From: Flaveria trinervia
Lineage: Eukaryota; Streptophyta; Magnoliopsida; Asterales; Asteraceae
Reading direction: 5' to 3'
NCBI GenBank assembly: GCA_025506515.1
Contig: CM046452.1
Location: 107,180,066-107,244,065 of the forward strand
Length of the DNA: 64,000 bases
In this document: positions 1 to 10,638 of the stretch, one piece after another
How positions within the stretch are numbered: position 1 is the first letter of the stretch
How the letters are laid out: each line of letters opens with the position of its first letter
The notes under the pieces: generated by a model
Databases searched by the model: none
What the model saw: the letters and a program-made list of their open reading frames with translations, nothing else
What the model was told of the DNA's origin: nothing
Made by a program: the position numbers and the translations under genes

Positions 1-606
1 TAGTTCACAGAGATATTAAACCCATGAATATTCTATTGGATGCTGATCTGGAACCTCACATCTCAGACTTTGGCATTGCAAAGCTTCTAGATCAATCATC
101 TCTGGCACTAATGAGTGGCACACTCCGGGGCACCATTGGCTACATTGCTCCAGGTGAAGGAATAAAATTATGTTTGATTTTATTTTAATGATTGAATAAT
201 GTGTGTGATAATGAGTTATGAGAATGTGTGTGTGTGTGTGTGTTATGTGTTGTTATTTGACAGAAAATGCATTTACATCGACAAAAAGCAAGGAGTCTGA
301 TGTGTACAGTTATGGGGTTGTGCTACTGGAATTGATAACCAGAAAGAAGGCAGTTGATTCATCATTGCAGATGGAATGGACATTGTCAAGTGGGTGCGGT
401 CTGTTTGGAATGAAAAGCAAGAAATAGAGGAGATTGTGGATGCAAGTCTTTGTGATGGTTCTTGTGTAAGGGAACAAGTGACCCAAGTGCTTCAACTTGC
501 TTTGAGGTGTACGCAAACGGAATCAAGCAGAAGACCGTCAATGAGAGAGGTAGTCAAAGAGTTGGAGGGTGTGTATGCAGCAGCAATCAAGAGCAAGCTC
601 GAGTAG
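1..606 (+). CDS. LRR receptor-like kinase, C-terminal part (PEPR-like), frame broken
   Basis: This is the 3' end of a membrane receptor kinase gene; the extracellular LRRs, membrane segment and N-lobe lie before the window. Exon 1-153 encodes the catalytic loop (VHRDIKPMN), the DFG motif (DFGIAK) and GTIGYIAP. A GT-AG intron (154-263, with a GT microsatellite) splits the APE motif, and exon 264-606 encodes PENAF, then SDVYSYGVVLLELIT and the C-lobe, ending in a TAG stop. The family resemblance is to PEPR1/PEPR2, receptors of plant elicitor peptides, but without the ectodomain the exact member is open. The frame breaks near 365: the codons after AVDSS run one base short, and the conserved downstream part (MDIVKWVRSVWNEK, from 376) continues in another frame. 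A single T lost from a TTT run explains this. It is either a sequencing error or a true frameshift in the last third of the kinase domain. Confidence 0.85.
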
Positions 607-1960
607 TATAACTCTCCCAGACCCAGTTCAGATTGTTATGTATTTGCCCGATTGCCTATAAAATCTACCACTAGTCTACTACCACTCACTCTTGACACAA
701 CAATAAGCAAGCTATTTTGAGGGTTTCTTTTGTAAATGATACAATAAGCTATAAGCAATTTTGTTAAAACAAGCTGACGTCAATCTGTTGTTATGTTCTG
801 GAGGATGCTTGATTGCCCCAACTTAAGCTTTCTTGATTAGTTGGCCGATATGCAATATCGACCAAAGCTTTCTCTGGCAAGACAAATAATTATTAATATT
901 ATTTATCCTATCCTATCCACACGTTGGTTTCATCATTAACGCTACTACGAATCATTAACTTCTAACACTAACACTAAACATTTCATTAGGTTAGAAGCAC
1001 TAGTTATAATTATTATTAATTAGGTGTGCACTAACTTCATTTAAAAATCCAAATTTGTGACTTATCAAATCGCACCACAAATTCATATATACATGCATAC
1101 ATATGGGACACTTAATCATGTTTTATTGAGGTGCTTTAGAGAAAAATAACAGGGATGGTGAAGATCATGAAATAAACAAGACTTTGGTGAGTTTTATGGT
1201 TGTGCTTTAGTGACTCACGTTCCTTCCTTTGTTATTGTTGTACTAGTAACAACTATCTGGTTGGGTAATTTAGTTAAGACCATTGACTCAAATTTTGATT
1301 TAAACTGATAACCGCGAATCAACAAAAAGCATTCTTATCGTGTCATGATCCTTCCCCTCATCAACTCTGCCAATGATACTATAGAGATAGGAACAGGCTT
1401 ACAGAAGTAACGGATTTGAGCAATAAGTACAGTTTGCATCAAAATGGCACTCCAGGATTTTTACCAAATACACACCCATACTTGTTCCTAAGTTTCATGA
1501 TTCCAAAAATGAAGTAGCCTAGTCGGTTTAGTGGTTCATTTTGATCTTGAGCTACACCATATGGATGTAGATATGACATCTATAAATGAAGACTTGCACG
1601 AGAATATCTATATGACACGACCAGAATGGTTTAAACTCAACAAGTCAAACCAGTGGCATCTTAAATTTTAATGAATCCATGAATATAGTCAAGTTCATTT
1701 AAGAACAAGGTAGATGAGTGTGTATAGCTCAAGATGAATAGGAGCAAGACTCAACATCTTGCTTCTCTATGTTCATGACAAATTAATAACTAGTTTTATA
1801 CCTATCCGGTGACTGAATAGTTTAATGTTTACTCTAACGAAACTATCTTTCTTCGCATTTTGAATGATAACAATATTTGTTTTAAGATTAAAGTAAAACT
1901 TGTTTAAGTTTTGAGTAGGAAAAAAAAGAACGGACTTGGTTGATAAATAAGCACCATGTA
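607..1960. other. Intergenic region between RLK and NSA2
   Basis: AT-rich sequence without a host gene. It includes the RLK 3' UTR, the NSA2 3' UTR on the minus strand at the right end, and one decayed retroelement fragment annotated separately. Confidence 0.7.
1515..1675 (+). pseudogene. Ty1/copia reverse transcriptase relic
   Basis: Read on the plus strand, this stretch gives HFDLELHHMDVD, then EDLHENIYMTRPE, then NQWHLKF. These match in order the copia RT blocks usually seen as HFDLELHQMDVKTAFL, EEVYMKQPEGF and RQWYLKF. Several residues are changed, the segment between the second and third blocks is shortened, and stops follow, so it is an old truncated fragment with no coding capacity. 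No LTR was found around it. Confidence 0.6.
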
Positions 1961-3910
1961 TTACACAAGAAGAACTGCATTGATGCACCCATCATTCTCG
2001 GGATTATTCGTTACTTGGGCATATTTCCCTGCATCAACCCAAGTGCATGACAGATAAGCCGCTATGCAAACATCCATTAAAATTATAACAATAATAATAA
2101 TAATATAATAATAATATTAATAATAAAAATAATAATAATAATAATCATCTTACCCCATACTACTTTCCCAGCTGGTGTCACAAGACCTAGTTCACTCACG
2201 TTCACCTAACATTCATAATTAATGAAAACTTAAGGTGTAGTTGCTTTTAGAAGAAAACTAAATAAACATGTGTGTGAGTGTATAGCACACAAATATACCT
2301 CAATGATGGTTCCCTTGGTGACAACTCCAAGAGAAGTATACATCGGACCATTAGGGTTTTTCTTCACACCAATCATCTCAAGATTGAAAGTGCATTTAAG
2401 TTCAGGGTGTGTCACATGGGCTTTGGTGAAGCGTAACCCAGATGGACGAATAAAACGCTCATATTTTGGTGGTTTCCTCGTGAAACCTTGTCCTACAAAT
2501 GTAACTTTCGTGATCATCCTCTTCCACTGCTTGGCTGCAAATATCATAAACTCAAGTATTTCAGCATACAATATAGCCAACAGAAAACAGCAAGAGCAGG
2601 AGAGATACTCACTTTTCCTTTTACCAGTTCTAATTACTTAAACATCTCATCTTCAGCCACTGGCCTCACCTAAACACACATTCCATACCCATTGATGAAC
2701 ATAAAGACCTAATCAACAATCATGTAGATAACAGCAGAAGAGGAATATGCACTCATTGTTCCCTTACCTTAGGTAGAGGCACGTCCCACTTCCCAGCTTT
2801 CTCCTTCCTTTTTTGTTTTACTGTGTTGCTAAGAACCTTCATACATGCATACAGATAGAATAATATGAATATGTTTAAATATAGATTCGATAAGTTATAT
2901 GCTAGCATGTACTGTGTTGCTAAGAACCTCGTACATGCATACAGATAGAATAATATGGATATGTTTAAATATAGATTCGATTAATTATATGCTAGCATGT
3001 ACTGTGTTGCTAAGAACCTTCATACATGCATACATATACTACAATATGAACATGTCTGTAATAAGATTCAATAACTTCAAAGCTAGCAAGTATTCATGTG
3101 CGTAATATCAAATCAACAATTTTAAGCAACACACCTTCGCACGTGTTGTGGCATCACGATCAAGAAGATATGCAGGCAGAGCGCCATCATGAACATCATC
3201 ATCCACCTTGCGTCTGCTTGACGATTCTTCATGCATGGCCAGCCTATCAACACACAGATGGACAAACATCAGCCTTAAGACCAACTATAAGATATGTGAA
3301 TATAACCAACAAAATAACAGAGCAGTACACGATGAGCAGCATATTAAATAACAGAAACATTCTGGCAACTAGAATATCTTCACCAAGAAAATAAAAAACA
3401 AAACAGATGGACAAAATTTAAGATACTAACGTCTTCTTCATTTGAGCCTTCTCTGCATATCGTTTCTTTGCAAACATCTTACCCTTGATTCCTAGAGCCT
3501 GAAATAAAGAATAAGAATCTTTAGTGTTCCATGACTTAAGATCTGATCAAAACTTGAAGTAAAAGATAGATTTGGGTGAGATGAAATCGCATTAAAAAAA
3601 AGAAATAAACAGAAAGAACCGTTTGGGCAATTTGAGATCGCTTGTGAACTTGTCGAGCTTCCTTCTTTCGCTTCCTCTCAAAATGATCAGGGCGGTATCC
3701 ATTTCTCTTCCTGTGAAGCTCTATGTAATCTCCTTGAGGCTTTTAAAAGCAAATACAAAGTAATAAGAACCAACTAAAATCAATCTTACAAACTGACTGA
3801 CTGACCGACCGACTGACTGCCTGCTATAGCACTACTTCCCGTTCGATCAAGATTCATTAATCTGTTCAAAATTCATTCAAGTATATAATTCGGAAGATGA
3901 AACTAACCAT
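1961..3910 (-). CDS. NSA2: Ribosome biogenesis protein NSA2
   Basis: Nucleolar factor needed for maturation of the 27S pre-rRNA and the 60S subunit. Coding exons on the minus strand are 3910-3908 (ATG only), 3739-3620, 3498-3431, 3243-3135, 2836-2768, 2669-2613, 2534-2299, 2205-2154 and 2028-1961 (TAA). All junctions are GT-AG and the phases agree. The product is about 260 residues, the normal family length. It starts MPQGDYIELHR, continues with a Lys/Arg-rich helical N-terminus, and ends with the conserved C-terminal domain (QGFTRKPPKYERFIRPSG, RFTKAHVTHPELKCTFNLE, NDGCINAVLLV). The start is the ATG placed at a splice junction, as in other plant NSA2 genes; a further intron lies in the 5' UTR. 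Exon 2669-2613 is one base short (near 2637, one C of a CC pair on the plus strand), which gives a stop right after MFK. The rest is intact, so an error in the sequence is likely. The 3' splice site of exon 2836-2768 is triplicated in the intron upstream. Confidence 0.93.
2086..2150. repeat. ATA-type trinucleotide microsatellite in NSA2 intron 8
   Basis: Imperfect run of ATA/ATT units between the last two coding exons of NSA2. It lies close to the donor of exon 2205-2154. Confidence 0.8.
2820..3091. repeat. Three tandem copies of a 90-91 bp unit carrying an NSA2 splice acceptor
   Basis: Copies start at 2820, 2911 and 3001, each with ACTGTGTTGCTAAGAACC followed by TMSATACATGCATAC-like sequence and an AT-rich tail ending GCTAGCATGT or a variant. 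The first copy overlaps the real start of NSA2 exon 2836-2768. Copies two and three (further 5' on the minus strand) therefore repeat the AG acceptor plus about 17 exon bases. The third copy is the most diverged. Confidence 0.92.
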
Positions 3911-4180
3911 GATGGGCGCCGATGAAGCAGATTCAAAGAGTAGCTTGTTGCAGACACAAATATAAATCTAACTGTTTGATGAAGCAAAATGATGAATGAA
4001 TCAAAGACACAAAATATCTATATATGTATCTATGCATGAAACAACGAGGCAAAGGGGACGCACCTCACAGCCTCTGTCGCCAACGGCTCTGCTGCTCTGC
4101 TCTGCTCTTAGGGGGCGAGAAGAGGAGAGGAGAAGAGTATAATAATATAATAATAATATAATATAGCAGTATATAAAACC
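3911..4180 (-). promoter_or_regulatory. NSA2 5' UTR with an intron, and core promoter
   Basis: On the minus strand a CT-rich leader (about 4140-4064) ends in a good donor (GAG|GTGCGT at 4064/4063). A second leader exon just before the ATG contains CATCGGCGCCCATC. Upstream, around 4140-4180, the sequence is AT-rich with TATA-like stretches, which fits a core promoter. Exact transcript ends cannot be set from sequence alone. Confidence 0.5.
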
Positions 4181-7100
4181 CTAGCATGGTTCACAGTAGC
4201 CCAAAATCCTCATCTTCCACACAAAAACAGCCCGTGGGCCTTGTCCCATATAACATATCAAAATTATTTTAGACTAAAATTTACTTTTTAATTTTCGCCT
4301 TTAACAATTTGTTTAAATTGTCATTTTAATTTAAAAAAATTATTTTATCACTATAACATATTAGTTTATCATATATTATTATTTTCATTCACTTCACTAA
4401 TATCGTTAAAAAACCCGTTCAAATCAATGGTGTCTTAGTCTTTTTCAACACATAATTATCCAATTATAAAAGATGAGCAAATTAATATTCAACTCAAACT
4501 AATAAACGCATAAAGTGACTAGAGAGACCGGTTGATTAACTCAAACCCCCTAGAAATCTTTGGTTTCTGCACTCTTTGATGACATGAAGTTCAACTAATT
4601 TGGATTCGGCACAAATCAATTTCAACAAAGTTTGATGTGGAGTACAATGTTCGATTTCAACACTTGGGATACAATGTTGTTCGATTGAGTTTGCTATCAT
4701 TGGCTCCATTGTTCGGTTAAGGTTTGATTACTTTGTCGTTTGATTAAACATTATCATTTGTAATCAAATTGCCTTTTAGAATTATACATCATTTTGTTTG
4801 CTATTCGATTTATCTTGTTTTCGATTAGTCAAGGAACCATTGTTGTTAGATTGCGGGAGATGTATAATACCAATTACAAAGATATGGTAATTTTATTCAA
4901 ATTGTAATACACATATATAGTATTTAAGCATGTAGTACAAGTGATTTATGTTATAGTTTTACTTTTGCCCCCATTTAATTAAATTCTTCTAATTATTGTA
5001 TTATTTAATACATATTATTAATACATCATTTAATAATATGATTTTATTTAAACTGTTTTATTAAATTTTATTTATTTATAATAATATAATTTGACATGTA
5101 AATTTATAGTTACTAATCATTTTTTTAACTAAATATTATTTAAATTAAGTAAGATTTTATTTAAATATACTTATATCTATATCTATACTACTATATAATA
5201 CATCTTTTTGGATAGAAATGTAATTTTGTCAATAATATAAGTTTTGAAGCAACATTTACAAAAGAGTGCAATGCATTTAAGAATGATAGATTATGAAATT
5301 GATTAATATTTTAAATCATTTTAGGAGAATATGATAAATTTATTCATTAAATTTTATATATCATAACATTTTTATATTTACTAATTATATTTTTATAACC
5401 AACTACTATTTGAAATAAATATTATTTTATGAGGTTGATTAAAATCGAGTAACCGATTACTCTCAAACGCCAATCATTCGACAATTAAAATCTAATAATA
5501 ATCTAATTAATTGAACCGAAATGATCATTAAACTATTCCTAAACTTTTAATAAACACAATTTCATCTAAAACACACACACACTTCACATTCAATCATCGT
5601 CTTCACCGTGACTTGCAACCGTACTGTTCTTCAACTTTCGGTCGATCTTAACTAAAATTGACAGAGGGCTTTCATTCGTGACGGTCCTTTTAAGCTTCAA
5701 ACGAGTTCAATTTGATTAACATCAACGATTTCATATCAAACGTACTCAAGCCTCGGTCGCAGATCATCAGTACATGTTCTTCTCTTCTAAGCATCAAATC
5801 TGGGTAATTAAACACACTCATCTGTTTGATTTTACATGGGGAACAAAAACCCCATGATCATCAGCATTAACAACAACAAATTGCCCTTCAATTTGGGTCA
5901 AATCAATCTAGGTTCATATGGTTTGGGGATTCTTTGTAATTGTGTCCTTAAGATTTGGAAACCATTCCCTAACACGGCAAAGGCCCTAGTCTACTAGTTA
6001 GACACGCACAATCAAACCTTAAGGTCCCGCGTTTGAACCCGAGCAACCTCAAACCTTTTTTAGGGCTTTTTGGCCTTTAAAAATATATATAAAAAATTCT
6101 AAAAAATGAAAAAATCAATTTTGTAAACTTTATTTATTTTTAAAGTCACTTAATTATTTTATGTAAATTTATTATTTAAGACATCTTAATATTTTTATTA
6201 ATTATTTTTTACAAATGTTATAATTGATTTATTCTTATAAAAATAGACTCTAAATAATAGTTTAAGTTATTAAACTATTATTGGTCTATATGTTATCTTA
6301 AATTATAGAATTATAAAATTTATATACATCTTATAATTAAATTTCACAAATTTTTATAAAGGATTTAATTCCTTTCAAATTACCAAAATGGTAATTTTAT
6401 ATAAGAGCTCACTAATCTTATAAAAATCCCAAAATTCTAATATCATAGTTCATATTAAATCGTTAATCTTATTATTAAACTTAAATTTTGTAAATATATA
6501 TATATATATATTTTTAGGTACCTTGTGAATGATTGCGTTGTAACGTATATTATTATTTCTTAATAATCATCATTCTTGTACTTATTTTTCTAGATGAGTT
6601 TTTCCATACCCCTTTTGCTTATTTTTATATTTTTGAGTGAAACATGTTACTGTATGATTATTGTACTTGTAAATTCATTTGAATCTTGTAAACACTTTGA
6701 CAATTCATCTTGTTTGTTGTAGTTAGTTGAACTTTAATAATTACTATGTGATGATTATTATATATACAATCATTAACTATTGCTAGCCTGATGACGTCAT
6801 AGATCTATGGCCTGACAAACCTGCTTGGTTAATCAATATACAGTTAGCTAATCGTATAATCTTGTAAACTGTTAAGATTTGATTGTTACATTTGTCACAC
6901 ATCTCTAGTTACTTTGCTTTCTAACTTATGACATGAATTGCCATCTTTTATATATGTATGTATAAAAACTATGAAAATATTACCAACGTTACGTTGACTA
7001 TTTATTTTTAACATGTTTGAGGAAACTCTCAAGTTTGATGTCATCTTTGAAGTTTACTCACATCTAGGATTGGGCCTAGTTTAATAAACGAATAGTCTTG

Positions 7101-7862
7101 GATTATTTCATCTTATGTTATGTTTATTTTTATATTTGATACTTATATTTGCAATGTTACATTTGAAACGTATGATTATAATATTTGGATTATATATAAC
7201 GTTATGTGATCGTGAACAATCTTAACCCTCACATCTCGACGATTCCGCCGTCCAGGTTGGGGTGTGACAAAAACCAACCTACGTGAAAAGTTGTATGCGT
7301 TTAATCTCTTTTAACTAAAAACCAACTTACGTTTGGTAGTCATTTATCGTTTGATTTTGTTAATGTATTATAGTTTAGTAGTCATGTTACTTTTGCATGT
7401 CTTGTTTAATAGCATATTTCTTTTTTGGTTTAAAATTTAATTATGATTATGATTATTCATATCTTATGATTATTATTCATGAACTGCTAATGTCATATTA
7501 ATTATTATTCTTTATATTTTTATGATAATTTATCTTTTATGGTTATAATTCAAATGGTTTATGTCATATGACATGTTTATTTATTTATATATGTTATGGC
7601 GTATATTTTATAATGTTTGAGATGAGTAACTTTAGATGGTTATCTTTATATTCTGTATTATCTAACAGGTGGATGCAAATAGCTATGCTAATTATCAAAC
7701 GAGACTTAACGTATAAAACCCCTCATGTAGAGTTGGTTTTTTATTTTTCAATTGTTTTTTACGAAAAATACCCTAACGTAAGAAACTTAACAGTGTTAAT
7801 TAGAATTTGTTAAATGTCTTAGGCCTTTATTGTATGATTACAATTAATAATGTTTAGTCAAG
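4181..7862. other. AT-rich intergenic region with unresolved repeats
   Basis: No host gene is supported here. A sequence GGGGTGTGACA near 7258-7268 looks like the 3' end of a gypsy LTR, but I could not find the matching start. At 5970-6060 a segment with GCGTTTGAACCC resembles a tRNA B box and could be an old SINE. A TA microsatellite lies at 6497-6511. The remainder is AT-rich with no recognisable coding potential. Confidence 0.5.
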
Positions 7863-9107
7863 TTACATCAAAATAGAAGGTAGACGGGCAACAAGCTGCG
7901 CCTCCACCCCTTTTTGAATAGCAAATCCTAACCTTCCAAAAACAAATCCTTGCCTCCCCGGGGTTGAGCAATGGTTGTCTATCACCCGTTGGACTCTGGT
8001 CAAAAAGTTGATAGCTTCTGGCGCTAGGGAGCCAAATGTATCAAAGGCAAAGGGAACAAAAGCGTGTTGGTTCTCTGCGCAAGCTTTAGCATGTTTATCC
8101 ACTTTCTTTGATTCTGCCTTTCTTGCAGCTTGACCAGCTACAAAACCGTTTTCCCGTAAACCAACCAAAGGGGAAACCCCTGTGAGGTCCACACAAGCAT
8201 GTTTGCCCCCAGCCCAGCCAAAGACGAGCAGATCCGCTGGTCGCAAAGTAGACCTCCCCTCCATAGGGTTCGTGAGGAAATTCACAGGGGCTTCTTTCTT
8301 AGCAGAAATCCCAGCTCTTCTTAGGATGTCCCCCAAAACATCTCGTACCCAGTCATGCCGATATTTAAACCCAAGTAGCTCTTTACAGTGAAGGGCGTGC
8401 TCCCCATATTTATCCATACAAGCTTTACGACATATCGGACATGTTTCATCTTCCGGGTACATAGGGATCATCAACCAGTATTTGAGAATTGCTCTATATT
8501 CTACTGGAGACATGCACTGTCCCAACCCTTTAATCGGGATAACGGTCAAAAAGTCCTGAGCATGGGGGCCCTTCAGGCACTCAAACACCGCCTTTTGGCG
8601 GGATGACAAAGAAAAAACTTCTCCCAGGCTTTGAGCGATTTTGCTAAACAGAGCATTCGCCAAAGTTGTTTGTGGCTTCGAGGGGGCGGTGTCCTTATTA
8701 GAGAAACCGCCAATATCCAAGTCTGGTAGAAGGACATATAAGCGTTCAAGCGCCTGCAGATAGTCCGGGTCAAGCCCGAAGACCCCACTGTTTCGAAGGA
8801 TATGATCTTGTAGTTCCCAAGACTGAGCTCTAGAGGCCACAAAAGCATAAGCCCCAACATCTCGAGCTGAAAGGAGTCCGAAACCACCGAGACGCATTGA
8901 CAAAGATGCCAAACACCATTGGAGATCACCAAAAAAAGGGTCACCACCCACGACTATGTCTTCTATAGCCTCCCTGAGGCCATCATCGAACCGAGATACC
9001 GCATCTTCCATCAAATGGGGTTGACAAGTGCGCAACCCAAAAAGTAACTTAGCAACTCCCATGCACGATCTTAGCAAAAGTAGTTCATATTTATTAAATG
9101 AATTCAA
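7863..9107 (-). CDS. C-terminal part of a non-LTR-type reverse transcriptase: zinc knuckle plus putative nuclease domain
   Basis: Open frame of 414 codons without a stop. Residues about 8-110 (LLRSCMGVAKLLFGLRTC, LSMRLGGFGLLSARDVGAYA) look like the region after the RT palm in retroelement polyproteins. Residues about 225-245 hold a zinc-knuckle pattern, CPICRKACMDKYGEHALHC (C-x2-C ... H-x3-C). This is followed by RPADLLVFGW and ACVDLTGVSPL, spaced like the acidic residues of a restriction-like (PD-(D/E)XK) endonuclease, and by FAIQKGVEAQLVARLP at the end. A CCHC knuckle followed by a restriction-like nuclease is the C-terminal plan of R2/NeSL-type elements; assigning it here is an inference. 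No RT catalytic YXDD is present, and the sequence before residue 8 is AT-rich flank, so the copy is 5'-truncated. Its own start codon is probably accidental. GC content is clearly higher than the flanks. Confidence 0.65.
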   Translation of the reverse strand: MNSFNKYELLLLRSCMGVAKLLFGLRTCQPHLMEDAVSRFDDGLREAIEDIVVGGDPFFGDLQWCLASLSMRLGGFGLLSARDVGAYAFVASRAQSWELQDHILRNSGVFGLDPDYLQALERLYVLLPDLDIGGFSNKDTAPSKPQTTLANALFSKIAQSLGEVFSLSSRQKAVFECLKGPHAQDFLTVIPIKGLGQCMSPVEYRAILKYWLMIPMYPEDETCPICRKACMDKYGEHALHCKELLGFKYRHDWVRDVLGDILRRAGISAKKEAPVNFLTNPMEGRSTLRPADLLVFGWAGGKHACVDLTGVSPLVGLRENGFVAGQAARKAESKKVDKHAKACAENQHAFVPFAFDTFGSLAPEAINFLTRVQRVIDNHCSTPGRQGFVFGRLGFAIQKGVEAQLVARLPSILM

Positions 9108-9449
9108 ATAATAATTTTTATGAAATATTTAAATGTGAATATCAAATTTTAAATTTTTGGGCTCAGATAACAGTTTTAATGAAATTTATTTAACTTTATA
9201 ATAAATGACTTGGAACATTTAAAAATAGGTTTAAAAAAAGAAGAAAAAGAAAAAGAAAGGGAGTATTGTTTTGTGTGGTTTCCGTGTTGTTAGACCTAGA
9301 ATTGAGAAAGCAGATTGGTTATCGTTATCATCATAATATTAATCATCATCCGGAAGTGGAAGGGGAAGGGGAAGGGGAAGGGGAAGGGGAAGGGGAAGGG
9401 GAAGTGGAAGTGGAAGTGGAAGGGGAAGTGAATCGAGTTGGGTGACGAG
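9108..9449. promoter_or_regulatory. Upstream region and 5' UTR of the GluTRBP gene with a GGAAGG repeat
   Basis: An AT-rich stretch is followed by a purine tract (9351-9430) built of GGAAGG, GGAAGT and related hexamers just before the start codon. The repeat is probably in the leader of the next gene and may vary in length between individuals. Confidence 0.6.
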
Positions 9450-10638
9450 ATGATGATGGCTTGGCATATCCAATCAATCCCACCACCATCTCTCTTGAAA
9501 TCGAAACCATCATGTCCCCCCAACCCCAGGTCGGTGCTCGTGAGATGTTCCGCTTCAGCGGCTCCCCCAACAAGAGCAATCAATACCATGAGCACTTGTA
9601 AGCCCTCCTCGGCCGAGGTCTCAAGAACAATCATGGAGTTATCCTCCGTTGCTACTTTCTCCTCCGCCGCCGCCGCCACCCAACAGGACACCTGGCCGCT
9701 TGCTGTCGGGGTCCGCTTTGCCGTTGACCCCCAAGGCACACCCATCGTCTGCATCCGCCACCACCACCACCACCACCTGCCTCCCCACACAAGGTCCTGC
9801 CTCAATGTTCAGGTACCCTACCCCACGTCAAAACCTTCATCTTTCTTCTTCTTCTTCTTACTAACAGCTCCCTCTCTCTTCTCTATTCCAATACACTGCA
9901 GTTAGAGCAATGCGGCCTGCGAACAACACAATGCACCATCCAAGGCACCCTTCACAGGCCTGACGATCAATCTGTCTTGAAGGTAGCCAACTCTTTATTC
10001 ATCTTACACACACAATAATTATTATACTAATAATAAACATCCCACCACTGTATTGTTCCTTTTCTCAGTCGCTATGGGAAAAGAGGTTTGGAGAAAAAGC
10101 AGACGCTGACTTTATTCACATTCTTGATGTGGATCGGGTGCTGCAAATGGACAACTTCATGGAGGATGGTGTCTGGGTTACCTGTTCAGACTACAGACTG
10201 GCAGCCCCTGATCCACTCAGAGATTTCGCTCACCATCTGGTCCATGAGATAAACACGCATAACATGGAAGATGTTCTCCGCTTTTGCAATGTCTATGTGG
10301 ACTCTGATGTCCAGGTTTGGATAGCAATCCAAAAGTGGACAAAAGTTTGTTAGTGTATCATATATTATCATAACACACACTATTTGATTGTTCTTCAGGT
10401 GTCGGAAGCAAAGATGGTGTGGGTTGATCGCTTAGGGTTTGACATCCATATCCGTTCTCCTCAAAATGAGGTCTTTGAGGTCAGGATCCCTTTCCCTAGG
10501 GAAGTCACCAATTTGAAGGGAGCGAAATCATCTTTTAATGGCATGTCCCAACTAGCCTGGGAAGTCGAAAAAAATTACCATCCCCTCGAATTTGAGAAAA
10601 TTAAACAGTTGAAGAAGATCGCTGCCAAAGTAAAGTGA
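9450..10638 (+). CDS. GLUTRBP: Glutamyl-tRNA reductase-binding protein, chloroplastic (GluTRBP/PGR7-like)
   Basis: Stromal/thylakoid protein that binds glutamyl-tRNA reductase and adjusts allocation of tetrapyrrole precursors; it is related to HugZ-type heme-binding proteins with a split-barrel and a C-terminal DUF2470 region. Exons: 9450-9812, 9902-9982, 10069-10314 and 10399-10638 (TGA), all GT-AG with phase-0 junctions, giving 309 residues. The N-terminus (MMMAWHIQS, Ser/Pro/Arg-rich) looks like a transit peptide. The core is seen as LEQCGLRTTQCTIQGTLHRP, then DRVLQMDNFMEDGVWV and LRFCNVYVDSDVQVSEAKM. The end, AKSSFNGMSQLAWEVEKNY, is typical of the family. The ATG at 9450 is the first in frame; a TTG further upstream is not a plausible plant start. 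A His run (HHHHHH near residue 108) sits in the N-terminal part. The gene is intact. Confidence 0.88.

Noticed and set aside
2270..2641. 123-codon plus-strand frame
   Set aside because: Antisense shadow of NSA2 exon 2534-2299.
2820..3091. Regularly spaced repeats that could suggest a CRISPR array
   Set aside because: Three full tandem copies without unique spacers in a plant gene intron; not a CRISPR.
5970..6060. tRNA-like segment with GCGTTTGAACCC
   Set aside because: A possible SINE B box, but no A box, tail or target duplication could be defined, and it does not fold as a tRNA.
7863..9107. Host gene with a zinc finger
   Set aside because: The N-terminal half matches the region after RT in retroelement polyproteins and the frame begins in AT-rich flank, so a truncated element fits better.
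9296..9805. 169-codon minus-strand frame with a Phe/His/Pro repeat
   Set aside because: Antisense of GluTRBP exon 1 and the GGAAGG repeat.
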